Below, one piece after another: positions 52,304-60,460 of a stretch of 64,000 nt of DNA. Source of the DNA: Ruegeria sp. A3M17 (GTDB lineage Bacteria; Pseudomonadota; Alphaproteobacteria; Rhodobacterales; Rhodobacteraceae); NCBI RefSeq assembly GCF_003318255.1, contig NZ_QOCF01000014.1, positions 372,001 to 436,000 of the forward strand, read 5' to 3'. A program made the translations under genes and the position numbers. How positions within the stretch are numbered: the first letter of the stretch is position 1; every line of letters begins with the position of its first letter. Under the pieces are notes generated by a model. That model searched no databases, was not told the DNA's origin, and saw only the letters and a list, made by a program, of their open reading frames with translations.

Positions 52304-53392
52304 CTACTGCTGACCAGTTGCTATGAGGTATCCGACACCCGCTGCAACCAGCAGGCCCAACACAACAGCGATCGTGATCTTGATAGCGGACCAAGGGCGT
52401 TCGCCCTGAACACGCCCCGTTCTGCCGTTCACAACGAAACGATAGGTCTGGCCCCGGTATTTGTATGCGGCCAGCCAGACAGGCAGTAGAATATGTTTGA
52501 AGGTTACATTTTGCACATTCGTGTCGATTGCGTGAATGCGCTGCCGGTCACCGCCGATATCGAACCGAACATCCCGTTCGATCACCCGGGCCATATGCCC
52601 GCGCGCTTCTGTATATCCGTCCTGCAATTCGACTGTATAAGCCTCGGCCCGGAATCCCGCCAGATACTCGGGCTGGTAAGGTTCAAGCGCCGGCAAGTCC
52701 CAGGGTTCCAACGCGTCAGTATAGCGTTTCGGCAATGACTGGGACGCCAGCACAAGAACATCGTCAAAGAACCGGGCAACCCGACCGGATTTTGGGGACC
52801 ACCGCACCTTTGCCACCTGCTGTTGTACGCGCTTGCCGTCACGCATGACGGTCCGGGTCTCGTAATACACCGTGCCCCGCTCGCCGCGATAAGCTGACTT
52901 GGTATCCGCGTCGAAGGTCCAGTAGGGGACGTAAATCCCCTGCATCTTGCGACCTTTGCGGGCATAATCCTTCAACCCGTTGGGCGCGAACCACAACTTG
53001 CCAAGCCAGCTCGACATCGCCTTATGAGCCGACCGTTCATCCAGAGCAAAGGGCAACACGCCTTTTGGCTTGATATGCCGGTTAACTCCCGTCTCCGTGA
53101 CTACCGGAGTGGCGCAGAACGGGCATTCGGCCGCATGAGTGTTCGGGTCAAACTCGACCTCAGCTGCGCAGTTCGGGCAGGACAGAACCCGCGTTTCCTC
53201 GATCTCTGCTTCCGGCAGCTTGTTCGCCAGCGCCGCGTTGAAATCCAGTTCTTTCAGGCTGGCACCGCCCCACGGTCCGGCACCTATGGATTCCGAATGC
53301 CCGCAATGACCGCAGGTCAGGGTCCCATCGCCCGGATTGAACCGATAGTCCGAGCCGCATTGCTCGCAGGGAAAGCGGTGTTCGTCTGTCAT
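52304..53392 (-). CDS. Zinc-ribbon membrane protein (YdjG-like)
   Basis: A 362-residue protein, last gene of the envelope cluster. Two N-terminal zinc ribbons are evident: C9, C12, C27, C30 and C72, C75, C90, C93, all CXXC pairs. A conserved middle region includes KGVLPFALDERSAHKAMSSWL and QGIYVPYWTFDA; basic and aromatic residues are frequent. One transmembrane helix ends the protein (about 338-357). Proteins of this build are often mis-annotated as PriA-like helicases but contain no helicase motif. In Bacillus the similar YdjG acts in membrane stress with a PspA protein; that link here is inference. The ATG overlaps the preceding stop. Confidence 0.75.
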   Translation of the reverse strand: MTDEHRFPCEQCGSDYRFNPGDGTLTCGHCGHSESIGAGPWGGASLKELDFNAALANKLPEAEIEETRVLSCPNCAAEVEFDPNTHAAECPFCATPVVTETGVNRHIKPKGVLPFALDERSAHKAMSSWLGKLWFAPNGLKDYARKGRKMQGIYVPYWTFDADTKSAYRGERGTVYYETRTVMRDGKRVQQQVAKVRWSPKSGRVARFFDDVLVLASQSLPKRYTDALEPWDLPALEPYQPEYLAGFRAEAYTVELQDGYTEARGHMARVIERDVRFDIGGDRQRIHAIDTNVQNVTFKHILLPVWLAAYKYRGQTYRFVVNGRTGRVQGERPWSAIKITIAVVLGLLVAAGVGYLIATGQQ

Positions 53393-53931
53393 GGGGTCGC
53401 CTCGAGTGAGCCGTCTGCATTGCCGGGGCCGATAATGAATCGGATCACAAGAGCCACAAGAATGCACATCAGGATAAACAGGGCGGAGTTTTGTGCCAAA
53501 ACCTGCCAGCCGTAGGGGGTGAGTATTCCGTCGACGGAACGCACATAATCGCCACCCCCAATCTGAGAGTGAAATGTGGGATCAAGGGATTGGCGCCATC
53601 CTCGGAACCGCCCAACAGCGATGCTTAGAACAACAAAGCTCAAAGCAATAGCAGCACCCCATCGAATTGCACGTGTATAGGATGTTTGCCTGCGCATCAT
53701 CACGCGCAGAGTTGGAGCTACGAAAACCCATGCGATGACAAAGGCCAGCGGCAACCCAAACAATGCGAAAAGCATGAACAGCGACCGCAGTGAGGCGTCG
53801 ATTCCGTCCTCCATGGCCTCCCAAAAAAAAGGCACGCCGATTACCGCGACCCAACCAAGCACAGCGCTTAGATTAACCGCGCGTCGATGGTCTCGTTTCG
53901 TATACACGGTTTCGTCGGCGTCGCCCGCCAT
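53389..53931 (-). CDS. Conserved multi-pass membrane protein
   Basis: A 180-residue protein with about four hydrophobic segments: roughly 20-40, 52-74, 86-106 and 148-168. No enzymatic motif is recognisable. It is translated from the same message as the SPFH protein (3 bp apart) and the zinc-ribbon protein (4-bp overlap), so it is likely a membrane partner of the two. It may be an equivalent of YdjH in position only; I do not see sequence proof. Confidence 0.7.
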   Translation of the reverse strand: MAGDADETVYTKRDHRRAVNLSAVLGWVAVIGVPFFWEAMEDGIDASLRSLFMLFALFGLPLAFVIAWVFVAPTLRVMMRRQTSYTRAIRWGAAIALSFVVLSIAVGRFRGWRQSLDPTFHSQIGGGDYVRSVDGILTPYGWQVLAQNSALFILMCILVALVIRFIIGPGNADGSLEATP

Positions 53932-53934
53932 GGG

Positions 53935-55083
53935 TTAAGCGCCCGGCGGTGGTGGCGGCAATATCGTGAACAGTTGCGCCAGCTCCTGCACGTCTCCGGC
54001 CTTTTTCCAGCCGTCCTGACCGGCAGTCCAGACATGGGTGTCGCGGGTGATTTCACCATCGGTTGCCATGCGGCCCATCTTGGCTTTGGAAAACGGCCCG
54101 CTGGTTTGCCCATCCACCGCGGTATGCCAGACATGCTCGACCGGCGGAGGAGGGGGCGGTGCCGCATGTGCTGCCGGTTGCGGCGCAGCGGGGGCGGAAC
54201 CGCCCCAGGGCCCGCCCGGTTGACCCGCTGCCATGTTCGACATCTGCTGTGCCATGCCCATTCCCATTCCCATGCCAAGACCGGCACCCATTCCGCCGCC
54301 CTGACCGGGGTTGGTCGCTGCTGCGGTCATTGCTTCGGCGGCGGAATACTGGGTGAACTTGCCCAGATCGCCCGCCAACCCCATCGAAGTCCGCTTGTCC
54401 AGCGCCGCCTCAACCGCAGGCGGCAGCGAGATGTTTTCGATGTAGAACTCCGGCATTTCCAGGCCATAACCTTCCAGCACGGGCGAGACCTCGGCCGCGA
54501 TCAGCTTGCCCAGATCGGCAGTGTTGGCGGCCATGTCCAGAACCGGAATGCCGGACCCGGCGATCACACGGCTGAATTCTTGCACGATGATGTTGCGGAT
54601 CTGGAAGCTGATCTCGTCCATAGTGAATTCGCCGTCGGTCCCGACGATCTCAATCAGGAACTTCGCCGGGTCCTTGACCCGGATCGTGTAGGTGCCAAAG
54701 GCACGAATGCGCGTCGGGCCGAATTCCGGATCGCGCAACATGATTGGGTTCTTGGTGCCCCATTTCAGATCGTTGAACCGCGTCGTGTTGACGAAATAGA
54801 TCTCGGACTTGAAGGGCGATTGAAACCCGTGATCCCAGTGCTGCAGCGTCGTCAGGATCGGCATGTTGTTGGTCTCAAGCATGTAAAGGCCGGGCGTGAA
54901 TACATCTGCCAATTGCCCTTCGTGCACGAACACCGCTGCCTGTCCTTCGCGCACCGTCAGTTTGGCGCCGTACTTGATGGCATGTCCTTCACGCTCGAAC
55001 CGCCAGACCATGGTGTCACGGGTGTCGTCGACCCAGTGAATGACGTCGATAAATTCTCCGGTCAGAAAATCGAAAATACCCAT
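53935..55083 (-). CDS. SPFH domain protein with C-terminal GYF_2 domain
   Basis: A 382-residue protein of the virion-core/YdjI-like SPFH group. The stomatin-like domain spans about 20-240, opening with FLTGEFIDVIHWVDDTRDTMVW, and KFLIEIVGTDGEFTMDEISF is its beta-sheet core. A low-complexity stretch at about 255-310 is rich in Gly, Met, Ala and Pro. A GYF_2 domain (about 317-375: WHTAVDGQTSGPFS, TRDTHVWTAGQDGWKKAGD) follows, which binds proline-rich peptides. There is no signal peptide. It should oligomerise under the membrane. AAAAGGAGAC precedes the start. Confidence 0.85.
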   Translation of the reverse strand: MGIFDFLTGEFIDVIHWVDDTRDTMVWRFEREGHAIKYGAKLTVREGQAAVFVHEGQLADVFTPGLYMLETNNMPILTTLQHWDHGFQSPFKSEIYFVNTTRFNDLKWGTKNPIMLRDPEFGPTRIRAFGTYTIRVKDPAKFLIEIVGTDGEFTMDEISFQIRNIIVQEFSRVIAGSGIPVLDMAANTADLGKLIAAEVSPVLEGYGLEMPEFYIENISLPPAVEAALDKRTSMGLAGDLGKFTQYSAAEAMTAAATNPGQGGGMGAGLGMGMGMGMAQQMSNMAAGQPGGPWGGSAPAAPQPAAHAAPPPPPPVEHVWHTAVDGQTSGPFSKAKMGRMATDGEITRDTHVWTAGQDGWKKAGDVQELAQLFTILPPPPPGA

Positions 55084-55104
55084 TGGGGTCTCCTTTTCTT
55101 GGGC

Positions 55105-56061
55105 TCAGAGCTGCTGGCCCATCAATTCGCGTGCAATAATCCGTACCACGGGGCGGGCGTCCTCGGCTGTCACACCGGGCTCAAGTCGCGGATCGTAGAG
55201 CATTGTCAGAAGTTTCTCGTCATGGCTGGTCAACAGCGCAAACTCGTCATTGTCGTTGAAAATCGAAGGCCGTGCCGCCGGGCTGTCATTGGACAATCCA
55301 AGCCCCTGCGCAATTTCCTCGTGGATGCAGCTGCGCCGGGTGAGGTCCGGCAGTTCAGCCCGGATGAGCGTGACAGCCCGCACAAATTTATACGGTGAGG
55401 TATTGGTAGGAGACGCAAAAACAAGACAGTCAATATTGGCGCGCGGGTTTGCAACCAAATCCAGTGAAGGCGTGCTGATACCAGGGATCAGCTGTTTCAG
55501 GCGTTTCACCACATAGGCGCTGTCATCTTTGCCTGCAAAGAAGACATGGAAATTGGCCTTGCGATTGACGACCGAGATTGGATGATCCGTCAATTTGCTC
55601 AGCCGTTCCGCAAATGCCTCGACGTCGGCGGCATCTTTTGAGCGTATTTCGGGTGCCACGGACGGGGCGAATTCGGTCTGAATCCGCACAGGTCCTGCCC
55701 ACCGGCTAAGCTGCCCGTCCGTTCGCCGAATACGCGTGGTTACAGCGTGATCGGGGTATTCGCTGTAAAAGGCTATGGCCTCGAAATTGCGGGCCAGATC
55801 ATCGGCATCATAGGGTGTGTCGGGGCCGCCTCCATCCACGCGCAACATATCGCGGGTCAGCAGGTCACGTTCGACCCGCTGATAGAACCGGGCCAGATCC
55901 TGACTTGCCGCAGACGGGGGAACATAAGCATTGGGTGCCGGTGCCGGTGCCACTGGGCGCGGTTGCGGCACGACGGACGACGTCAGCGCCTCATCGCAAT
56001 TGGCCAGCGCCAACAGCGCCAACACACCCATCAGGGGTTTCAGATATCCCGGCACCCGCAC
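55105..56061 (-). CDS. DUF2927 family lipoprotein-like protein
   Basis: A 318-residue exported protein. A GTG at 56061 starts the reading frame 13 nt after the telA stop, behind AGG-AGG repeats. The first 23 residues form a signal ending LALANC, a lipobox with Asn in place of the usual small residue. The DUF2927 domain (about 110-300) has a conserved CIHEEIAQGLGLSND segment, similar to zincin HExxH motifs but with Gln in place of the second His, so catalytic activity is uncertain. It is part of the TelA-SPFH operon. Confidence 0.78.
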   Translation of the reverse strand: MRVPGYLKPLMGVLALLALANCDEALTSSVVPQPRPVAPAPAPNAYVPPSAASQDLARFYQRVERDLLTRDMLRVDGGGPDTPYDADDLARNFEAIAFYSEYPDHAVTTRIRRTDGQLSRWAGPVRIQTEFAPSVAPEIRSKDAADVEAFAERLSKLTDHPISVVNRKANFHVFFAGKDDSAYVVKRLKQLIPGISTPSLDLVANPRANIDCLVFASPTNTSPYKFVRAVTLIRAELPDLTRRSCIHEEIAQGLGLSNDSPAARPSIFNDNDEFALLTSHDEKLLTMLYDPRLEPGVTAEDARPVVRIIARELMGQQL

Positions 56062-56074
56062 GCCCAGCCTGCCT

Positions 56075-57265
56075 TTAGCTCGAAACCGCAGTTCCAGCGT
56101 TGTCGCCGACGCCGTCTTTGCGCGCCTTGGCAGAGGCAAGGGTGTCGCGCAGCTCGGTCTCCATCTTCTGCAGTTCCTGTTCGGCTGCGGCGCGTTTGGC
56201 CTTGCCTTCGTCAGCAATTGCAAGGCTTTCGTTGATCGTACCGATCAGGTCAGCATTGGCTTGCTTGACCGCCTCGATATCGAACACACCGCGTTCCATT
56301 TCCTCACGGATCATCTTGTTCGACTCACGCAGGTTCGCCGCGTTCGAGGTCAGCAGCTCATTCGTCAGGTCATTCGCATCGCGCACGGCCGCGGCCGCCT
56401 CGGCGCTACGCTGGATGGTGACGGCCTGCGCCAGTTGCGTTTCCCACAGAGGCACAGTGTTGACGAGGGTCGAGTTGATCTTAGTCACCAGCGACTTGTC
56501 ATTTTCCTGCACCAAACGGATTGAAGGCAGGGATTGCATCGTCACCTGTCGCGTCAGCTTCAGGTCGTGCACACGCCGTTCCAGATCATCCCGCGCAGCG
56601 CGCAGGTCACGCAGCTCTTGCGCTTTCATGACTTGTTGGTCTTCGGGCGCGGCCTGAACTTCGGCTTCTTTTTCGGGGATGCTCTGGCTGTCCAGCTCAG
56701 TCAGTTTTTCTTCGCCTGCTGCGATATACAGCGCAAGCTCGTCATAAAAACCCAGCGTCTTTTCATACAACAGGTCCAGCGACTTGATGTCTTTCAGCAG
56801 AGTATGTTCGTGGCCCAGCAAGTCGTCGGTGATCCTGTCGATCTGCCCCTGAACATCTTCAAACTTGGCGGTAAACTGGGCAAAGGGTGCAGCCTTGCCC
56901 AACAGCTTTTCCCACCAGCTGCGTTCGCGCCGGACATCCAGCTCACTGACAGAAAATCCGCGGATCGTCGTGACGATATTGCGGAGGCTATCCCCAGCAG
57001 GCCCGACATCTTTGTTGCGGACATCCGCCAGCATGGCCTGGCTGATTTCCTGCAATTCCGCCTGGGCAGACGACCCGAACGCGACGATGGAATTGGTGTT
57101 ATCCATGTCGATCTCATTCATCCGCTTGCGGATTTCGGCGCTGACAGGTTCGTCGGCCTCCTCAAGCAAAACGATTTCGGCGGTCGGGTCGGGCAGAGTG
57201 ACAGCGGTCACTTCCTGCACCAGCGTTTCAGCTTCGACCGCCTTGTTCTTGATGTCATCGGACAT
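56075..57265 (-). CDS. telA: TelA family toxic anion resistance protein
   Basis: A 396-residue soluble protein of the TelA/YceH family. Members are named after tellurite resistance and are linked to antibiotic and envelope stress. Conserved features are the GSSAQAELQEISQAML helix, FKVP-like region replaced by IRGFSVSELDVRRERSWWEKLLGKAAPF near 105-130, and VPLWETQLAQAVTIQRSAEAA near 285. Most of the chain is predicted coiled coil. XpaC-like and TelA proteins are commonly encoded as neighbours, as here (30 bp apart). The biochemical function is not known. Confidence 0.9.
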   Translation of the reverse strand: MSDDIKNKAVEAETLVQEVTAVTLPDPTAEIVLLEEADEPVSAEIRKRMNEIDMDNTNSIVAFGSSAQAELQEISQAMLADVRNKDVGPAGDSLRNIVTTIRGFSVSELDVRRERSWWEKLLGKAAPFAQFTAKFEDVQGQIDRITDDLLGHEHTLLKDIKSLDLLYEKTLGFYDELALYIAAGEEKLTELDSQSIPEKEAEVQAAPEDQQVMKAQELRDLRAARDDLERRVHDLKLTRQVTMQSLPSIRLVQENDKSLVTKINSTLVNTVPLWETQLAQAVTIQRSAEAAAAVRDANDLTNELLTSNAANLRESNKMIREEMERGVFDIEAVKQANADLIGTINESLAIADEGKAKRAAAEQELQKMETELRDTLASAKARKDGVGDNAGTAVSS

Positions 57266-57295
57266 GGGGGTAATCCTCTCTCAAATTGTGGCCGG

Positions 57296-58210
57296 TCAGT
57301 CCAACCGGACGCCTTCGCGTTGCAGCCGTTCGCGCAACACATCAATTTCAACCGTCAGATCACTGCGGTCGTCCAAAAGCAACTTGCGGGTACGCGCCGC
57401 GAAATTCTGTTCAAGATCATCTAGGAGGGACGAATAATCCTCCAGCGCCTGCGCATCGCGTGTTCGGGCGTACACGTCAGCGAATTTGACCGTCGCGTCA
57501 CGCGCGCCCTTTAAGTAAACGGTCAGGTATTTTCGCGCACCGGCCAGATCGCGAGGGTCTTCCTCGACCGTGCGGAACAGGTCGCGGGCGGTATCCTGAA
57601 AACGTTCAACCCGGGCTTCGATCCTTCGGTCGCCAGCGCGTTTGATGGCGTCGGTCATCTCTGACAGATGTGTTTCAGCACCTTCCACGACGCGGGCAAC
57701 GCGGTCTTGCTGGAAAGTGTCGATGCCTTCCATGCCTTTGTCAGTCATCGGATCAATTCCGAAAGAGACAGAGTGCAGGATGCTGGCCATCAAGCCGAAC
57801 AGAATCGGGGCGATCAGGCTGGCCTCAGACGCTGCGGCTGCATCGAGATATTCGGTGCGATAAGCGGCCAATCCGACGCCAAGTCCGGTCACCAGGCTGG
57901 AGAATATCTTTCTAGGAAACGCCGGGCGACGGGCTGTGCGGCGAGCGTTGTAGGCGGATTCGGCCCGCAGCCCTTCGCGCAGCAAAAATGCTGCAGCCGT
58001 CAAAAGACCCGCTGCGATCAGGCCGATCGTCAATCCGACGGCCCCATCGTTCAGCGACAGAAAAACCAAGGGAACAGCCGGAAGAAACAACAGGTTAGCG
58101 CGGGCCCCGACCGGTTCGACCCGAGCGACGTCAAACTGTCCGCGCGGAGGTTGATTCGGAGAAGAGGAGTCCTCTTGCGGGCTGAATTTTCCGCCATACC
58201 GTTTGGCCAT
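57296..58210 (-). CDS. XpaC-like protein (5-bromo-4-chloroindolyl phosphate hydrolysis family)
   Basis: A 304-residue membrane protein. Two or more hydrophobic segments at about 42-75 and 95-145 anchor it, followed by a long cytoplasmic helical region (about 160-304) with the pattern RVARVVEGAETHLSEMTDAI and YARTRDAQALEDYSSLLDDLEQN. The family name comes from a Bacillus gene; no hydrolase active site is evident. The ATG lies 4 nt after the stop of a 29-codon ORF whose last codons contain the GGGAGG ribosome site, so translation may be coupled. Confidence 0.8.
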   Translation of the reverse strand: MAKRYGGKFSPQEDSSSPNQPPRGQFDVARVEPVGARANLLFLPAVPLVFLSLNDGAVGLTIGLIAAGLLTAAAFLLREGLRAESAYNARRTARRPAFPRKIFSSLVTGLGVGLAAYRTEYLDAAAASEASLIAPILFGLMASILHSVSFGIDPMTDKGMEGIDTFQQDRVARVVEGAETHLSEMTDAIKRAGDRRIEARVERFQDTARDLFRTVEEDPRDLAGARKYLTVYLKGARDATVKFADVYARTRDAQALEDYSSLLDDLEQNFAARTRKLLLDDRSDLTVEIDVLRERLQREGVRLD

Positions 58211-58214
58211 GTGC

Positions 58215-58304
58215 TTACAAGCCTCCCAATACGCCGGTGCAGACGCCGAACATCAGCATCAACAACACGACATAGGCCAGTTTTTGCACTCCGGTCCCGG
58301 ACAT
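58215..58304 (-). CDS. Possible 29-residue single-helix membrane peptide
   Basis: The frame begins ATG TCC GGG and ends TTG TAA just upstream of the XpaC-like gene. After a polar N-terminus (MSGTGVQK) it is almost wholly hydrophobic (LAYVVLLMLMFGVCTGVLGG), long enough for one transmembrane helix. The ribosome site of the next gene lies inside its last codons. Its own upstream run of six G is a weak ribosome site. It is too short for standard gene calling; conservation in relatives would settle it. Confidence 0.4.
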   Translation of the reverse strand: MSGTGVQKLAYVVLLMLMFGVCTGVLGGL

Positions 58305-58384
58305 GGCGCCCCCCAAAAATGTCCCTTGGGGAAATCTAGGCCATGAGAGGCCTTGGCGCTAGGGGGAAGGTTGCCTAACCTGCG

Positions 58385-59194
58385 TCACTTGCGAGGTTTC
58401 TTGCCGATTGGGGGGCGATTTCGCTGTGGACGCGCGGGTCGTTTGGCCGGTGCTTCGGGCTCGGCTTCCAGACCCAATTGATCGCGCATGACCCGTCGGC
58501 GGATCTCTTCGACTTCACCGGGTTTCAGGCTTCCCAGCTGGAAGGGACCGTAGGACACACGCAACAGCCGGTTCACCGCAAAGCCGATATCTTCTATCGC
58601 ACGACGAATTTCGCGGTTTTTGCCTTCACGCAGACCGATGGTCAGCCAGGCATTCGCGCCCTGCTGGCGGTCCAGCGTGACGTCCATCGGCAGAAAGCGT
58701 TCCCCATCGATCACAAGCCCCTTACGAAGCGGTGCAAAATCCTCGTCCTTGGGGCGGCCATTTACCCGCACGCGGTATTTGCGTAGCCATCCGGTCGAGG
58801 GCAGTTCCAGCTTGCGCTTGATGCCGCCATCATTGGTCAACAGCAGCAACCCTTCCGAGTTCAAGTCCAACCGCCCGACACTCATGACCCGGGGCATATC
58901 CTCGGGCAGTTTGTCAAAAATGGTCGCGCGCCCTTTTTCGTCACGTGTCGTTGTCACCAGACCCGAAGGTTTATGATACAGCCACAGGCGCGAAGGTTCC
59001 GGCTCGGAAACCGGTTTCCCATCGACGTTGATCTTGTCTTTGGCTGTGACGTTCAGCGCGGGGCTGTCGATGGACTTGCCGTTTACACTCACACGACCTG
59101 CTTCGATCATGCGTTCGGCTTCACGGCGCGAGGCAACGCCTGCGCGGGCAAGGACTTTGGCGATCCGGTCGCCGGGAGGAGGGGATTTGGTCAT
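58385..59194 (-). CDS. Pseudouridine synthase, RsuA/RluB family
   Basis: A 269-residue rRNA pseudouridine synthase. An S4 RNA-binding domain occupies about 8-65 (DRIAKVLARAGVASRREAERMI). The catalytic Asp lies in VGRLDLNSEGLLLLTNDG near 110. LREGKNREIRRAIEDIG near 200 is the second family signature. The C-terminal tail is basic and Pro-rich. The ATG at 59194 is chosen; upstream in-frame sequence overlaps tadA on the other strand. It diverges from tadA by 61 bp. RluB (23S) or RsuA (16S) specificity is not certain; length favours RluB. Confidence 0.9.
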   Translation of the reverse strand: MTKSPPPGDRIAKVLARAGVASRREAERMIEAGRVSVNGKSIDSPALNVTAKDKINVDGKPVSEPEPSRLWLYHKPSGLVTTTRDEKGRATIFDKLPEDMPRVMSVGRLDLNSEGLLLLTNDGGIKRKLELPSTGWLRKYRVRVNGRPKDEDFAPLRKGLVIDGERFLPMDVTLDRQQGANAWLTIGLREGKNREIRRAIEDIGFAVNRLLRVSYGPFQLGSLKPGEVEEIRRRVMRDQLGLEAEPEAPAKRPARPQRNRPPIGKKPRK

Positions 59195-59255
59195 CTGCAG
59201 CCCATAGCGCATCCCGGCCGCTTGCGAAAGACAGGTTTCTGTTGCAGTCAGAGGC

Positions 59256-59705
59256 ATGGTGTTCAGATCGCACATGGATAAGGCGCTGGTTGAAGCGCAC
59301 GCTGCGGCGGATCGCGGCGAGGTACCTGTGGGCGCTGTTGTTGCCGGCCCCGATGGCGTGATCGTGGCCTCTGCGGGCAACCGAACACGAGAGCTGAACG
59401 ATCCCACGGCGCATGCCGAGATACTGGCGTTGCGTGCTGCGTGTGCGGCGGCGGGGTCCGAACGTTTGCCCGATCACGACCTCTATGTGACGTTGGAGCC
59501 TTGCGCGATGTGTGCGGCGGCTCTGGCAGCGGCGCGTATCCGGCGCATCTATTACGGGGCTGCCGATCCGAAATCCGGCGGCGTTGCCCATGGCGCGCGG
59601 GTTTTCACCCATACACAAGCACACCACGTGCCAGAGGTTTACGACGGCATCAGAGGGCAAGAGGCCGCCGACCTTTTGAAGGAGTTTTTCGCCGCACGGC
59701 GTTGA
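59256..59705 (+). CDS. tadA: tRNA-specific adenosine deaminase
   Basis: A 149-residue zinc deaminase that converts A34 of tRNA-Arg(ACG) to inosine. The zinc/catalytic motif is HAE at 53-55, and PCAMC (81-85) supplies two zinc cysteines. The stop is 2 bp from the stop of the convergent metallo-hydrolase gene. An alternative start at the next ATG would drop six residues. Confidence 0.94.
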   Translation: MVFRSHMDKALVEAHAAADRGEVPVGAVVAGPDGVIVASAGNRTRELNDPTAHAEILALRAACAAAGSERLPDHDLYVTLEPCAMCAAALAAARIRRIYYGAADPKSGGVAHGARVFTHTQAHHVPEVYDGIRGQEAADLLKEFFAARR

Positions 59706-59707
59706 CC

Positions 59708-60400
59708 CTAAAGGGTAATGGCCTTCATCACCTCGGGTTCGATGACATCGACCCCCGGCAACCCGTCGACCAGCGCCTGAGCTGATTGTTCGAGGATCGG
59801 GAAGGTCTTGTAATGGCAGGGAATCACGGTCTTGAAGTTGAAATACCGCTTGGCCGCATATGCCGCGCCCTTCATGTCCATCGTGAAATGGCCGCCTGCC
59901 GACAGGATCCCGATATCGGGTTTGTAGTAATCCCCCATCCAATCCATATCGGCCATGATGTCGGTGTCGCCCGAGACATACAGCATGTGCCCTTCCGAGG
60001 CGAGCATGAACCCAACCTCGCTGCCGCCGGTACGCAGCCCGTCTGGTGTAGAAAAGGTCGAGCTGTGAGAGGCCGGCACCATCGACACTTTGACGCCGTT
60101 CAGGTTCACGGTGCCGCCCTTGTTGTAGCCGATGGTTTCCAGCCCCTCGGACTCGCTCCAATACCCCATCAGGTCGTATTGTCCGACCACGGGGACGTTC
60201 AGGTGCTTGGCCAGCGATACGACATCGGCGACGTGATCGAAGTGTGTGTGCGTCAGAAGGATATGAGTCGCCCCCTTTAGCGCGTCATTATGCTGTTCCT
60301 CGGACAAGACTGGGTTACCCGTCAGCCAGGGGTCGACCAACAGAACCTGTCCGCCGGTTTCGATGCGGAAACTGCCGTGTCCCAGCCAAATGATGTTCAT
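59708..60400 (-). CDS. Metal-dependent hydrolase, UPF0173 (metallo-beta-lactamase fold)
   Basis: A 230-residue cytoplasmic hydrolase. The zinc motif HTHFDH is at 51-56 (H51, H53, D55, H56), and further ligands are expected in PASHSS near 105 and VSGDTD near 140, with IPCHYKTFP near 190. The ATG at 60400 follows GGGAGGATGAA. UPF0173 proteins have unknown substrates. It stands alone with convergent tadA and divergent ceramidase neighbours. Confidence 0.92.
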   Translation of the reverse strand: MNIIWLGHGSFRIETGGQVLLVDPWLTGNPVLSEEQHNDALKGATHILLTHTHFDHVADVVSLAKHLNVPVVGQYDLMGYWSESEGLETIGYNKGGTVNLNGVKVSMVPASHSSTFSTPDGLRTGGSEVGFMLASEGHMLYVSGDTDIMADMDWMGDYYKPDIGILSAGGHFTMDMKGAAYAAKRYFNFKTVIPCHYKTFPILEQSAQALVDGLPGVDVIEPEVMKAITL

Positions 60401-60460
60401 AAATTCATCCTCCCAAAACAAACTGTTGGCATTAACTTAGCATCGGCTATGTAAAAGTTC

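Noticed and set aside
58368..58381. AGGTT-GCCT-AACCT hairpin after the pseudouridine synthase stop
   Set aside because: Five-bp stem without a T-run; not enough to call a terminator.
59121..60161. 346-residue minus-strand frame overlapping tadA, the metallo-hydrolase and the pseudouridine synthase start
   Set aside because: It crosses three supported genes in other frames and shows no domain.
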